From Neobacillus sp. YX16 (GTDB lineage Bacteria; Bacillota; Bacilli; Bacillales; Cytobacillaceae), in assembly GCF_030123505.1 (NCBI RefSeq), contig NZ_CP126115.1, forward strand, positions 4,416,001-4,480,000: 64,000 bases of DNA, written 5' to 3'. Shown piece after piece: positions 18,964-27,514 of the stretch. Numbering within the stretch: position 1 is the stretch's first letter; the number at the start of each line of letters is the position of its first letter. The notes under the pieces were generated by a model. That model saw nothing but the letters and a program-made list of their open reading frames with translations. It was not told the DNA's origin and made no database searches. The position numbers and the translations under genes are program-made.

Positions 18964-19001
18964 ATCGCAGATATAATGCGATTAACGCGGATATATTTAT
19001 T
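18964..19001 (+). repeat. Family C short repeat, copy 1
   Basis: ATCGCAGATATAATGCG then ATTAACGCGGATATATTTAT. Two direct units (CGCAGATATA and CGCGGATATA) about 20 bp apart. A second copy lies at 39782. Confidence 0.55.
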
Positions 19002-19030
19002 TTTTAGTAAAAATCGAAACGGTAAATATC

Positions 19031-19069
19031 AAAAAACCCGGCAGATTTGGTGATTCTGCCGGGTTTTTT
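19031..19069. terminator. Strong bidirectional terminator after yqxK
   Basis: Perfect 15-bp stem AAAAAACCCGGCAGA / TCTGCCGGGTTTTTT, T-tracts in both directions. Confidence 0.92.
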
Positions 19070-19084
19070 CATTAAATTATTATA

Positions 19085-20248
19085 TTAGTCTGCTATTTTG
19101 CCGTATTTTCCTCCGCCGCCTGCTGCTAATGTAACTTTTCCTTCTCTTGCTTTCATGATGAGATCAGCAATCTTTGGTGGAACCACTTCGGTCAGTCCCA
19201 GATATGGAACTTCATGCAAAATTGCCATTTCAGAACCAAAATGATTGACGAGTTTTTCGAGTAATTTTGGTCCTAATCCCGGAATAAAATCTAGCGGGAC
19301 TTGATGGACATAGGGAGGACGCCCTTCTGGACTCTTTTCAGCAGTCTTTAATTCAAGAATTCGGTCAGCAACACCTTTTATGATTTTTTTGTTACCACAC
19401 TGAGTACATATTTGGTCTTCCTCACTAGCTGGATGTAAACATTCTGCACAGACAGTTTTGTGATATTTACCTAGGAGCGGATCTAATCCGTAATTGGCTA
19501 GGATAAGTCGTCCATCCTCTTTCCTTAATGCCATTCCTAATTCTTTAAATGATGGTTCCTTCATCGATATCACCTGATATTCGCGGGCAATTTTCGCTAA
19601 GGAGTGAGCGTCGGAATTGGTCACAAAGGGATAGTTGTGTAATTCTTTTATCTGATCTGCCATCAACGTATTAGAACTTAATCCAAGCTCAATCCCATCA
19701 ATCATGTCTGGGTCAAATACTTCCGTTAAGGATTTATTGACACCTTTACCATATAGACTTTTAAAAGGAGTAAACACATGTGCTGGAATAAAGATACCGC
19801 CTAATTCTTTAACCCTTTTTTGCAAATCTAGACCTGATGCGTAAATCCGCTGCGAACTCAACTGGACATTTTTCAAATGACCAGAAAGCCAATTAGAAAA
19901 CTCCCTCATAATTGAAATTGTAGGAAAAAACACAAGCACATGTATCGGACCATTGCATTGTTCATCATAGATTTCTAACTCGGAACCGGGGATTACCGTT
20001 AAATCACCGAATACTAAGCCTCCATCTGGATGTTCAATTATGTCTCCACTCGAAACAAGGCTTTCCATTTCAAGGATTACTTCAGGTGAGTGGCTGTCAA
20101 TAATTCCAATCATATTCAGACCTTTTTCATGCCTTGCATGCTCGATGATATTAGTAAACGTTAATGATTTCGCACCTGTTATTTTAACAGGCTTACTTGT
20201 CCAGGTTCTTCCGATATGAATATGTAAATCTACATAATAACGTTTCAT
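19085..20248 (-). CDS. yqxK: YqxK / endonuclease Q-like PHP-domain protein
   Basis: 387-aa protein with an N-terminal PHP-type metal-binding domain (YYVDLHIHIGRT with the DxHxH pattern, residues about 5-11; IGIIDSHSPEV; FVTNSDAHSLAKIAREY). A four-Cys zinc ribbon follows (CAECLHPAS / CTQCGNKK, residues about 262-285), then a C-terminal helix-hairpin-helix (VPLDFIPGLGPKLLEKL). This architecture is that of the EndoQ-related family, DNA nucleases acting on deaminated bases in archaea and some Firmicutes. DNA repair is therefore likely; exact substrate is inference. It overlaps nudF by 4 bp. Confidence 0.88.
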   Translation of the reverse strand: MKRYYVDLHIHIGRTWTSKPVKITGAKSLTFTNIIEHARHEKGLNMIGIIDSHSPEVILEMESLVSSGDIIEHPDGGLVFGDLTVIPGSELEIYDEQCNGPIHVLVFFPTISIMREFSNWLSGHLKNVQLSSQRIYASGLDLQKRVKELGGIFIPAHVFTPFKSLYGKGVNKSLTEVFDPDMIDGIELGLSSNTLMADQIKELHNYPFVTNSDAHSLAKIAREYQVISMKEPSFKELGMALRKEDGRLILANYGLDPLLGKYHKTVCAECLHPASEEDQICTQCGNKKIIKGVADRILELKTAEKSPEGRPPYVHQVPLDFIPGLGPKLLEKLVNHFGSEMAILHEVPYLGLTEVVPPKIADLIMKAREGKVTLAAGGGGKYGKIAD

Positions 20249-20799
20249 TTACCTACTAATGCCTCTTGTAATTGTAAGTATTGTACGGCATAGGCAGTTT
20301 TTGCATCATAAATTTTTTGTTCCTTTATATATTGAATGGCTTCATCCAGTGTTAATTCCTCAAGGTTCACAAATTCATCTTCATCAAGAGTTGCCGCATT
20401 TTCTTTCTTTGTTAATCCTTTGGCAACATATAAATGAACAATCTCATCTGCAAATCCAGGTGAGGTATAGAATGAGAGGAGTAGCTCCAGACTTTCACAT
20501 TCATAACCTGTCTCTTCCTCTAACTCCCGCCGGGCACAAAGAGCAGGTTCTTCGCCATTTTCTAACTTTCCTGCTGGTATTTCAACAATCGTCCGCTCAA
20601 GTGCCTTACGAAATTGCTCTACCATAACAATTTTTTTATCGTCGGTGATGGCCAAAACAGCGACAGCACCTGGGTGTTTAATTATCTCTCTTTTTGACTG
20701 TTTTCCATTTGGAAGCTCAACATCCTGAAGGTGAAGGCTAATGACTTTACCTGAAAAAATTTCTTCGCTATGTAATGTCTTTTCATTAAGATTACCCAT
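20245..20799 (-). CDS. nudF: ADP-ribose pyrophosphatase NudF
   Basis: Nudix hydrolase (184 aa) cleaving ADP-ribose to AMP and ribose 5-phosphate. The Nudix box is complete: GKLENGEEPALCARRELEEE followed by TGYE (residues about 78-101, RELEEE catalytic core). The LYVAKGL segment and YTSPGFADE loop are typical of ADPRases. It overlaps yqxK by 4 bp (ATGA type) and is divergent from mciZ. Confidence 0.92.
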   Translation of the reverse strand: MGNLNEKTLHSEEIFSGKVISLHLQDVELPNGKQSKREIIKHPGAVAVLAITDDKKIVMVEQFRKALERTIVEIPAGKLENGEEPALCARRELEEETGYECESLELLLSFYTSPGFADEIVHLYVAKGLTKKENAATLDEDEFVNLEELTLDEAIQYIKEQKIYDAKTAYAVQYLQLQEALVGK

Positions 20800-20873
20800 T
20801 TATGTCAACTCCTGTTCTATTTCTGTATATTCTGCACATACATTTTACCATACATTATTTGGAGGGGTATGGG

Positions 20874-21005
20874 ATGAAGGTATACGTGCATGAGAGGGGA
20901 ATAATTCTAGTTGGTAAGGGATGGGAAGTAGTACAAAAGCTAAAGGAATACAATAAAGAGTATCTTACCGTTGCCGAATGGATAGAAAAAGTCGCTCCTA
21001 AATAA
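20874..21005 (+). CDS. mciZ: MciZ, mother-cell inhibitor of FtsZ
   Basis: 43-aa peptide, below most gene-finder cut-offs. It shares with B. subtilis MciZ (40 aa, from memory) the pattern MKV-x-x-x-x-x-G-(I/V)-x-LVGK-x-WE followed by KLKEY and a C-terminal EWIEK/DWISK helix, and the same location between nudF and yqkF. MciZ caps FtsZ filaments in the mother cell during sporulation to block a second Z-ring. GGAGGGG lies 6 bp before the ATG at 20874. The family is conserved in sporeformers; the assignment rests on motif and synteny. Confidence 0.88.
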   Translation: MKVYVHERGIILVGKGWEVVQKLKEYNKEYLTVAEWIEKVAPK

Positions 21006-21069
21006 CCTTTTACGTTTGTAGTCTTCCCCGGACTTTATTAAAATTATAGAAAAGGACGGGGTGATATTT

Positions 21070-21981
21070 TTGAAAAAAAGAAAACTGGGAAACTCAGATT
21101 TATGGGTAACAGAATTAGGTTTAGGCTGTATGTCGATTGGCACCGAGGAGAAAGCAGCTAGAGAGGTTATTGAAACCGCATTGGATGAGGGAATCAATTA
21201 TTTCGATACTGCAGATTTATATGATTTTGGTGAAAATGAAAAAATCGTCGGGACAGCTTTAAAGGAAGTTCGTGATAATGTAATTATTGCGTCAAAGGTT
21301 GGCAACCGTTGGAAATCTGATAAATCAGGCTGGTCTTGGGACCCATCCAAATCGTATATAAAGGAAGCAGTTAAACAAAGTTTGAAACGCCTTGGCACCG
21401 ATTATATTGACCTTTACCAGCTGCACGGCGGGACAATTGAGGATCGAATTGATGACGTGATAGAGGCTTTTGAAGAATTAAAGGCGGAAGGACTTATTCG
21501 TTATTATGGACTTTCCTCCATTCGCCCAAATGTCATTCGCGAGTATGTACAGAAGTCTCACATTGTTTCTGTGATGATGCAATATAGTATTTTGGACCGC
21601 CGCGCTGAGGAAGAAACTTTGCCATTTCTACACGAGCATGAAGTTAGTGTAGTAACCCGTGGTCCTCTGGCGAAAGGACTTCTAACTGATAAAATGCTCG
21701 AAAAGGTGTCACAGAAAGGATATCAAGACTATAGTCAGGAAGAGCTTCTTAATGTATTACCTGTGCTAAAGGACAAGCTGGCAGGTGACCGCTCATTTAC
21801 CGAGATAGCGCTTCAATACAATTTGGCCCATCCTGCTGTCGCCTCGGTCATTGCCGGAGCCAGTAGTCCGGAACAAGTTAGAGCCAATGCCCACGCTATT
21901 AATAGCCAGTCTTTAACAGAAGATGAAATAGCTTTGATAAAAACAATATCTAAAACAACACTTTATAAAGAACATCGTTAA
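21070..21981 (+). CDS. yqkF: Aldo/keto reductase YqkF
   Basis: 303-aa NADPH-dependent aldo/keto reductase. TIM-barrel motifs: ELGLGCMSIG, the catalytic Asp-Tyr pair in YFDTADLYDFGENE (residues about 44-57), Lys in VIIASKVGNRW, His in LYQLHGGTIED, and the NADP-binding GPLAKGLL and VIAGASSPEQVR near the C-terminus. The start is set at TTG 21070 (GGGGTG 7 bp upstream). Physiological substrate unknown. Syntenic with B. subtilis yqkF. Confidence 0.9.
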   Translation: MKKRKLGNSDLWVTELGLGCMSIGTEEKAAREVIETALDEGINYFDTADLYDFGENEKIVGTALKEVRDNVIIASKVGNRWKSDKSGWSWDPSKSYIKEAVKQSLKRLGTDYIDLYQLHGGTIEDRIDDVIEAFEELKAEGLIRYYGLSSIRPNVIREYVQKSHIVSVMMQYSILDRRAEEETLPFLHEHEVSVVTRGPLAKGLLTDKMLEKVSQKGYQDYSQEELLNVLPVLKDKLAGDRSFTEIALQYNLAHPAVASVIAGASSPEQVRANAHAINSQSLTEDEIALIKTISKTTLYKEHR

Positions 21982-22006
21982 AAAAATAGGAGGGCCATTG
22001 GCTCTC

Positions 22007-22261
22007 CTATTTAAATTCCTTCCAGTTCATGCCGCTCTCGTTGAGTAGCTCCTCGAAAGATTTATTTTTCTCTTTCAAGCGGCGTTCCTCTCTTTTCCGT
22101 TGATCTTCTGCTTCTTTTTTACGTTCCTCTACTGCCTTCAGCTGGTCCTGCTGTTCTTTTAATTGCTTGATTAATTCCGGATTGATCATATCTTTAAGCG
22201 TTACCGCTGCTTCTTCTTTTTTTGGTTTAGATTGATTTTTTTGTTTCGATTTCTTTTTCAT
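22007..22261 (-). CDS. yqkE: YqkE family protein (DUF3886)
   Basis: 84-aa highly charged coiled-coil protein rich in Lys, Glu and Gln, with VTLKDMINPELIKQLKEQQD (residues about 21-40) and the C-terminal SFEELLNESGMNWKEFK that define DUF3886. The start at ATG 22261 follows GGGGGAG; a longer in-frame upstream extension lacks a ribosome site. Function unknown. Convergent with yqkF. Sits where B. subtilis has yqkE. Confidence 0.82.
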   Translation of the reverse strand: MKKKSKQKNQSKPKKEEAAVTLKDMINPELIKQLKEQQDQLKAVEERKKEAEDQRKREERRLKEKNKSFEELLNESGMNWKEFK

Positions 22262-22318
22262 CCTAAACTCCCCCATAATCATCATTTCATATGTAATTAT
22301 AGCATTTTTAATAGAAAA

Positions 22319-22347
22319 AGCAGGCTGTTTACGATAAACAGCCTGCT
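22319..22347 (-). terminator. Terminator after scoB
   Basis: Perfect hairpin AGCAGGCTGTTT / AAACAGCCTGCT followed by TTTTTC on the minus strand. Confidence 0.85.
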
Positions 22348-22355
22348 GGATTTTC

Positions 22356-23012
22356 TTAATACGCTTCGAGAACTACGTTTTCATCTACTGACAAGGAAGC
22401 TTCTGTCGAGTTCACAACATCCTCGACTGTGTACCCTGAGGCAACTTCAACTAGCCTTAATCCTGATTTTGTTACATCCATTACCGCCCGCTCGGTGATA
22501 ATTCGATGAACGACACCTTTTCCGGTTAACGGCAGGGTGCATTCTTTTAAAATTTTCGATTCGCCGCTCTTGTTGACATGCTCCATAATAACAATGATTT
22601 TCTGTGCTCCATGGACAAGATCCATCGCACCGCCCATTCCCTTTATCATCTTACCTGGTATCATCCAGTTTGCGAGGTCTCCCGTTTCAGAAACCTCCAT
22701 GCCTCCAAGGATAGCTATATTAATGTGTCCACCGCGAATCATCGCGAAGGATTCAGCACTATCGAAATAAGATGCCCCGCTAATCGCTGTAACCGTTTCT
22801 TTTCCGGCATTGATTAAATCTGGGTCAACTTCTTCCTCGGTTGGATAGGGACCAATACCAAGAAGCCCATTTTCCGATTGAAGGACAACCTGTTTATTAT
22901 CAGATATAAAATTAGCTACCAGCGTCGGCATCCCAATTCCTAAGTTCACATAAAAACCGTCTTCAATTTCTTTCTCTGCCCTTATTGCAATTCTTTCTCT
23001 AACTGAGACCAT
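22356..23012 (-). CDS. scoB: 3-oxoacid CoA-transferase subunit B
   Basis: 218-aa beta subunit of a succinyl-CoA (or acetyl-CoA):acetoacetate CoA-transferase. The catalytic Glu lies in [16 protein letters not shown] (residues about 42-57); [11 protein letters not shown] and [14 protein letters not shown] are also family hallmarks. It transfers CoA to acetoacetate. Third gene of thiolase-scoA-scoB; the 23-bp gap after scoA contains a GGAAGGAGAAAG ribosome site. The trio is absent from this position in B. subtilis and lies between yqkE and yqkD. Confidence 0.93.
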   Translation of the reverse strand: MVSVRERIAIRAEKEIEDGFYVNLGIGMPTLVANFISDNKQVVLQSENGLLGIGPYPTEEEVDPDLINAGKETVTAISGASYFDSAESFAMIRGGHINIAILGGMEVSETGDLANWMIPGKMIKGMGGAMDLVHGAQKIIVIMEHVNKSGESKILKECTLPLTGKGVVHRIITERAVMDVTKSGLRLVEVASGYTVEDVVNSTEASLSVDENVVLEAY

Positions 23013-23035
23013 TGGTACTTTCTCCTTCCAGCAAT

Positions 23036-23725
23036 CTATTTTGTAACTGTCATTCTCTCAATCCTTTTTTCCTGCTTGCCTTCTATAATCATCTGAACGT
23101 AAACGCTCGGCGTGTGGATAAAGTTCGGATCAAGCTCCCCGATTTCACAAAGTGTTTCCACTTCAGCAATCGTTACTTTTCCTGCTGCAGCAATCATCGG
23201 ATTAAAGTTTCTTGCTGTTTTGTGATAAACAAGATTTCCCATCTTGTCGCCCTTCCAAGCCCTAACAAGGCTGAAATCAGCAGTCAACGCCTCCTCTAGC
23301 AGATACTCTCTACCATTAAAGACCTTTGTGTCCTTGCCATCAGCAATAGGTGTTCCTACCCCTGCAGGAGTATAAAACGCTGGAATTCCCGCACCGCCTG
23401 CTCTTATTTTTTCCGCTAACGTGCCTTGTGGTGTCAGTTCTACTTCAAGCTCGCCTGCTAAAACCTGTCTTTCAAACTCTTTATTCTCTCCTACATAGGA
23501 GCCTATCATTTTCTTAATCTGCTTATTTTTCAAAAGCGGCCCTAGGCCCCAATCGTCGATTCCACAGTTATTCGAAATGACAGTTAAATCCTTAACCCCT
23601 TTTTCTACCAATGCTAAGATTAGATTTTCAGGAATGCCGCACAAACCGAAACCGCCGACCATCAACGTGGCTCCATCTTGTATATCCGCGACCGCTTCCT
23701 GGAAGGATGTACTAATTTTCTTCAT
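23036..23725 (-). CDS. scoA: 3-oxoacid CoA-transferase subunit A
   Basis: 229-aa alpha subunit. The CoA-binding loop [14 protein letters not shown] is visible (residues about 22-35), and [25 protein letters not shown] (given in parts, residues about 100-125) and [22 protein letters not shown] identify the family. Partners with ScoB to form an alpha2-beta2 enzyme for ketone-body use. 27 bp downstream of the thiolase. Confidence 0.93.
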   Translation of the reverse strand: MKKISTSFQEAVADIQDGATLMVGGFGLCGIPENLILALVEKGVKDLTVISNNCGIDDWGLGPLLKNKQIKKMIGSYVGENKEFERQVLAGELEVELTPQGTLAEKIRAGGAGIPAFYTPAGVGTPIADGKDTKVFNGREYLLEEALTADFSLVRAWKGDKMGNLVYHKTARNFNPMIAAAGKVTIAEVETLCEIGELDPNFIHTPSVYVQMIIEGKQEKRIERMTVTK

Positions 23726-23752
23726 CGTGCTTTTTCTCCCCTCTTTTTAGCT

Positions 23753-24940
23753 TTACGCTAGCTCAACGATCGTTGCTACCCCTTGACCGCCGCCAATACA
23801 TAGTGTCGCCAATCCCTTCTTGGCACTTCTTCTTTTCATTTCATGAATCAAAGTGACGAGAATTCTTGCTCCGCTTGCGCCGATTGGGTGACCAAGTGCA
23901 ATCGCACCGCCATTAACATTTAATATTTCTTTATTAAAATGAAGTTCACGGTCAACTGCCAGTGATTGGGCTGCAAATGCCTCATTTGCTTCAATTAACT
24001 CGAGTTCTTCCATTGAAATAGACGTTTTTTCCAGCACCTTTTTTACCGCTGGAACTGGGCCAATTCCCATAATGCTAGGATCAACACCAGCACTTGCATT
24101 TCCTTTAATCGTTACTAAAGGCTTAATCCCTAATTCGTCCGCTTTTTTCCTGCTCATCACAACTAAAACTGCTGCTCCATCATTGATTCCGGATGCATTT
24201 CCAGCGGTTACACTGCCATCTTTTTTGAAGGCTGGACGTAATCCTGCAAGTTTTTCTGCTGTGGTCCCTTTTTTCGGATACTCATCGGTATCAAAAACAA
24301 TTGGATCCCCTTTGCGCTGTGGAATAAGTACAGGAATAATTTCATCTTTAAATTTCCCTGCTTCAATCGCATTGACTGCCTTCTCCTGACTTTGTGCTGA
24401 AAACTGGTCCTGCTCTTCCCTCGTAATTGAATATTTATCAGCTAAGTTTTCAGCTGTAAGACCCATATGATATTGGTTGAAAACACATGTCAGTCCATCA
24501 CTAGTCAAAGTATCAATTATTTTTTGATCACCCATTTTAAAACCTTCACGGGCATTTTTTATTAGGTAAGGAGCTTGGCTCATATTCTCCATTCCACCAG
24601 CAACAACAATCTCAGCATCTCCTGCTAGAATTGCCTGTGTTGCCAAATGAACAGCTTTTAAACCTGAGCCGCAGACTTTATTTATTGTCATTGAGGAAAC
24701 ACTTTCAGGGATTCCCGCACCAATTGCAGCCTGCCTTGCTGGATTTTGACCAAGACCTGCTTGCAGTACGTTTCCTAAGATGACTTCGTCAACTTGTTCT
24801 GGCTTCAGGCCAGCTTGTTCGAGTGCACCTTTAATAACCGTTGCTCCTAATACTGGAGCTGATACACTCTTTAAGCTTCCGTTAAAATTACCTAGTGCAG
24901 TACGAACAGCACTTACAATTACTACTTCTGTTTGGCTCAT
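23753..24940 (-). CDS. Acetyl-CoA C-acetyltransferase (thiolase)
   Basis: 395-aa thiolase. The nucleophile Cys is in [15 protein letters not shown] (about residue 88), the His in [20 protein letters not shown] (about 350) and the second Cys in [13 protein letters not shown] near the C-terminus. It condenses or cleaves acetoacetyl-CoA. With scoAB downstream it forms a complete route acetoacetate to acetoacetyl-CoA to two acetyl-CoA. AGGAGAG precedes the ATG. First gene of the inserted three-gene unit. Confidence 0.95.
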   Translation of the reverse strand: MSQTEVVIVSAVRTALGNFNGSLKSVSAPVLGATVIKGALEQAGLKPEQVDEVILGNVLQAGLGQNPARQAAIGAGIPESVSSMTINKVCGSGLKAVHLATQAILAGDAEIVVAGGMENMSQAPYLIKNAREGFKMGDQKIIDTLTSDGLTCVFNQYHMGLTAENLADKYSITREEQDQFSAQSQEKAVNAIEAGKFKDEIIPVLIPQRKGDPIVFDTDEYPKKGTTAEKLAGLRPAFKKDGSVTAGNASGINDGAAVLVVMSRKKADELGIKPLVTIKGNASAGVDPSIMGIGPVPAVKKVLEKTSISMEELELIEANEAFAAQSLAVDRELHFNKEILNVNGGAIALGHPIGASGARILVTLIHEMKRRSAKKGLATLCIGGGQGVATIVELA

Positions 24941-25161
24941 TTTTTTTCTCTCCTTTTATGTACTTTTACCTTATACTAATTCGAGTCCGAACACAGAAAA
25001 TCCTCTTATTTTGTCAAAATTTCATTTATTCTTGTTTTTTAGAATTCACCGCCTCTTGATAGTTGAAATCATCCATCCTCATCTATTTTTTAATATGAAT
25101 AATCAAGCTACCTTATAAGCACCTTATTAAATGAAACCACTTCGAAGGGAGTCTGACGATT

Positions 25162-25302
25162 ATGAGCCAAAAGCGTGATAAAGGATACAGCCAAAAAGGG
25201 AAGGATTATGCGGAATCTGCGGGCACAGGAAAGCGAATAATTTCTGCCGAGGAAATAGAAAAAGCAATTCATCCTACAAAGAGACAAAATGCTGAGCAAT
25301 AG
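25162..25302 (+). CDS. Small hydrophilic hypothetical protein, 46 aa
   Basis: Not recognised with certainty. The product is very polar (MSQKRDKGYSQKGKDYAESA ... KAIHPTKRQNAEQ) with a short IISAEEIEKAI helix, reminiscent of small spore-associated or DNA-binding peptides of Bacillus. A weak site (GAAGGGAG) precedes the ATG by about 10 bp. The TAG stop is immediately followed by a family A repeat. Could be a non-functional frame, but codon use looks coding. Confidence 0.45.
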   Translation: MSQKRDKGYSQKGKDYAESAGTGKRIISAEEIEKAIHPTKRQNAEQ

Positions 25303-25450
25303 GAAAAGCGGAAGCGCCTTGCCCAAGGAAAAAAGCAGTTCATTTTTTCCCAGAGGCGACAGGCATAAGACGAGCCGGCGAGAGGGTTGCTTTTTAACCT
25401 TCTTGACGGATTGGCTTATGACCCCGAGCCTCTAGTCGCTGGAGCTAGAC
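25303..25450 (+). repeat. Family A interspersed repeat, copy 2
   Basis: GAAAAGCGGAAGCGCCTTG to TAGTCGCTGGAGCTAGAC, with GACAGGCATAAGACGAGCC and the internal inverted repeat around GTTGCTTTTTAACC. It carries about 25 extra bases after the left end (an A/T-rich hairpin around AAAAAAGCAGTTCATTTTTT). Begins directly after the stop of the preceding small gene. Confidence 0.85.
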
Positions 25451-25564
25451 ATAATAATTAATATTCACGAGGCCGCTAAATGGAGTTAGCGGCTTTTCCT
25501 ATGTTAAAATAAAAGCCAACGTTACCAAATAATTACTATTCGAGGACCTTTTGGAGGTGTATTC

Positions 25565-26476
25565 GTGAGAAAGGCGTTGCGAGCTCTTTTACTTTCATTC
25601 TTATTTACATTTTCTTTAGGTTTTTATTTTACAAATCGCCTTATGTATTTGAAGAAAAAGGATGAGCAATTTATTGTACAGCGTGAAAAGGAAGCGGGGA
25701 GATTTAATCCCGAACATTTCGAGTCACTTTCTAAGCGCGAGGTTATCATTGAGTCACCCTTCGGTTATCCCATTAAAGCTCTGCTGGTTGAACCGCACGA
25801 GTCCAATCGTTATGTAATTATTTCCCATGGTGTGACAGAAACAAAAACTAATTCAATCAAATATATGAATCTTTTTTTAGAGCGAGGATTTAATGCCATC
25901 ATTTACGACCATAGGCGCCACGGAGAGTCTGGGGGGAAAACAACCAGCTTTGGTCATTATGAAAAGTTTGATTTAAAAGCAGTAATTGATTGGTTGAAAA
26001 AGGAGAAAGGATCGACTCTTACTCTCGGTATCCATGGTGAATCAATGGGTGCAGCTACAATGCTGTTGTATGCTGGAATGCTCGAGGATGGTGCTGATTT
26101 CTATATTGCCGACTGTCCGTTTTCTGATCTGAAAGAGCAGCTTTCTTATCAACTCAAAAAAGAATATAAGATGATTCCGTCGCTGCTAATTCCCGTTGCA
26201 GATTTTATTTTACGCTTTCGTGAAAAATATTCGATCCGTCATGTCTCACCCATCTCAGTTATTGAAAATATTAAACATCCTATTCTTTTTATTCACAGCG
26301 AAAACGATGATTTTATTCTTCCGGCCATGACGAAGGAATTATATGAGAAAAAACAAGGGCCAAAAATGCTTTATCTCGCTGCAAATGGCCGCCATGCCCA
26401 GTCATTTAATGAAAATCCTGATGATTATCGCAGAGTCATTGATAAATTTCTGTCAAAATACGTTGAGAATCCATAA
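25565..26476 (+). CDS. yqkD: Alpha/beta hydrolase YqkD
   Basis: 303-aa serine hydrolase anchored by an N-terminal hydrophobic segment (residues about 8-25). Catalytic nucleophile in GIHGESMGAATML (Ser about 158), Asp in FIHSENDDFI (about 248) and His in NGRHAQSFNENP (about 282). The oxyanion region is ISHGVTETK. GTG start with a GGAGGTG site. Syntenic with B. subtilis yqkD; substrate unknown. Convergent with yqkB. Confidence 0.88.
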   Translation: MRKALRALLLSFLFTFSLGFYFTNRLMYLKKKDEQFIVQREKEAGRFNPEHFESLSKREVIIESPFGYPIKALLVEPHESNRYVIISHGVTETKTNSIKYMNLFLERGFNAIIYDHRRHGESGGKTTSFGHYEKFDLKAVIDWLKKEKGSTLTLGIHGESMGAATMLLYAGMLEDGADFYIADCPFSDLKEQLSYQLKKEYKMIPSLLIPVADFILRFREKYSIRHVSPISVIENIKHPILFIHSENDDFILPAMTKELYEKKQGPKMLYLAANGRHAQSFNENPDDYRRVIDKFLSKYVENP

Positions 26477-26494
26477 TCACATGATAGGATTCCG

Positions 26495-26531
26495 AAAAAG
26501 CAGACTGCCCAAGTGGGTCAGTCTGCTTTTT
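26495..26531. terminator. Bidirectional terminator between yqkD and yqkB
   Basis: Long stem AAAAAGCAGACTG / CAGTCTGCTTTTT; overlaps the yqkB stop codon. Confidence 0.9.
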
Positions 26532-26850
26532 CTGTCACAACAAAACTCATATATCCGTTTAAAATTTGCTGAGGGCTTTTTAGTTGAAAGGTGTTACTTG
26601 CATTTGAAAAGTCAATCGTCATCTTTTCATCAAAGAAAACCGTTTTCGACTTTTCGATATAAACGTTTCGTCCATTTGTCTCGAACGTAATATCATCTGC
26701 ATCAAGTTCCGGTACAAACCACAAGGCGATTACACCGTTTACGGCACAGCCGCAATCCTCTGTATCATACTTTAGTTTTAAATAGCCTTCGCGGCCATTA
26801 ATTCGTTCATTAAGTTTCTCAGCTGCTGCCGCAGTTATCATAATCTCCAT
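26518..26850 (-). CDS. yqkB: HesB/IscA-like protein YqkB
   Basis: 110-aa iron-sulfur-biogenesis (HesB) fold protein: N-terminal MITAAAAEKLNERI helix, the cysteine motif DTEDCGCAVNG (residues about 30-40) and the strand NVYIEKSKTVFFDEKMTIDF. It lacks the C-terminal CGCG pair of true A-type carriers, as is typical for the YqkB branch, so an Fe-S role is uncertain. The start is set at ATG 26850 (GGGGGGAG 9 bp upstream). Confidence 0.82.
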   Translation of the reverse strand: MEIMITAAAAEKLNERINGREGYLKLKYDTEDCGCAVNGVIALWFVPELDADDITFETNGRNVYIEKSKTVFFDEKMTIDFSNASNTFQLKSPQQILNGYMSFVVTEKAD

Positions 26851-26941
26851 GTATAAAACTCCCCCCAGTTGACTTACGCAAATTGTAACATACTTTTTCG
26901 AACTGAGGTTAAAAGTTGCTTTCATGTACCTAGTACTGTAT

Positions 26942-27436
26942 TTATTGAACTTTTTCTAAATGACGTACAAGCTGCCCGTAATGACCCGTTACATGCTTAA
27001 CGATTAAATGGTCGACTAAAAATGATAACGGTTTTCCGTCAAAGTTTGGATTATAACTTGGGGCTGTCTTTTCTAGATCTTCTTCTTTCACTTTTCCAAG
27101 TGCTGCCTCTACTTTCGGGACTAAGTTTTGTAGTGCAGTTATCGCAGCCTCTTTCTTAATACGAGATACAACGTTTTCATCTACTGCAGCTAAACGGCGC
27201 ACATGTTCATGATTACGTCCCCATTTTGCTCCTGGAACTACTAGCAGTGCTTCCAAATCTTCAACCCAAAAATCTACAGCTTCTAAAATATGAGAAACAA
27301 TTTGCATAGCAGACCATTCTGCATCAGAAGGTTTTACATAAAGTGCACCCTCTTCCGTGCTTTTCAAAACCGCTGCAATATCATCTATACTCTTTTTAAA
27401 TACTTCCAATTTTTCATTCAGTATTGCTGTTGTCAT
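26942..27436 (-). CDS. DinB-fold protein, candidate thiol-dependent maleylpyruvate isomerase
   Basis: 164-aa four-helix DinB/YfiT superfamily protein. The putative metal triad is visible: His in MQIVSHILEAVDFW (about residue 51) and H-x3-H in VKHVTGHYGQLVRHL (about 150-155). The superfamily includes mycothiol- and bacillithiol-dependent S-transferases and actinobacterial maleylpyruvate isomerase. Its position next to the gentisate genes, which otherwise lack an isomerase, suggests it converts maleylpyruvate to fumarylpyruvate using bacillithiol or cysteine. That function is inference; a generic DinB thiol transferase is the alternative. GGGAGG ribosome site. Hairpin at 27476 separates it from the upstream monooxygenase gene. 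Confidence 0.7.
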   Translation of the reverse strand: MTTAILNEKLEVFKKSIDDIAAVLKSTEEGALYVKPSDAEWSAMQIVSHILEAVDFWVEDLEALLVVPGAKWGRNHEHVRRLAAVDENVVSRIKKEAAITALQNLVPKVEAALGKVKEEDLEKTAPSYNPNFDGKPLSFLVDHLIVKHVTGHYGQLVRHLEKVQ

Positions 27437-27475
27437 AGTTTACTTCCTCCCTCATTTCAATTTCAATTTAAACTT

Positions 27476-27513
27476 AAAAAAATGCGCTAGAGCTGGCTCT
27501 AACGCGTTTTTTT
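27476..27513. terminator. Terminator after the FAD monooxygenase gene
   Basis: Hairpin GCGTTAGAGC / GCTCTAGCGC flanked by T7 on the plus strand and A-tracts (T on minus) on the other side, so it works in both directions. Confidence 0.85.
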
Positions 27514-27514
27514 A

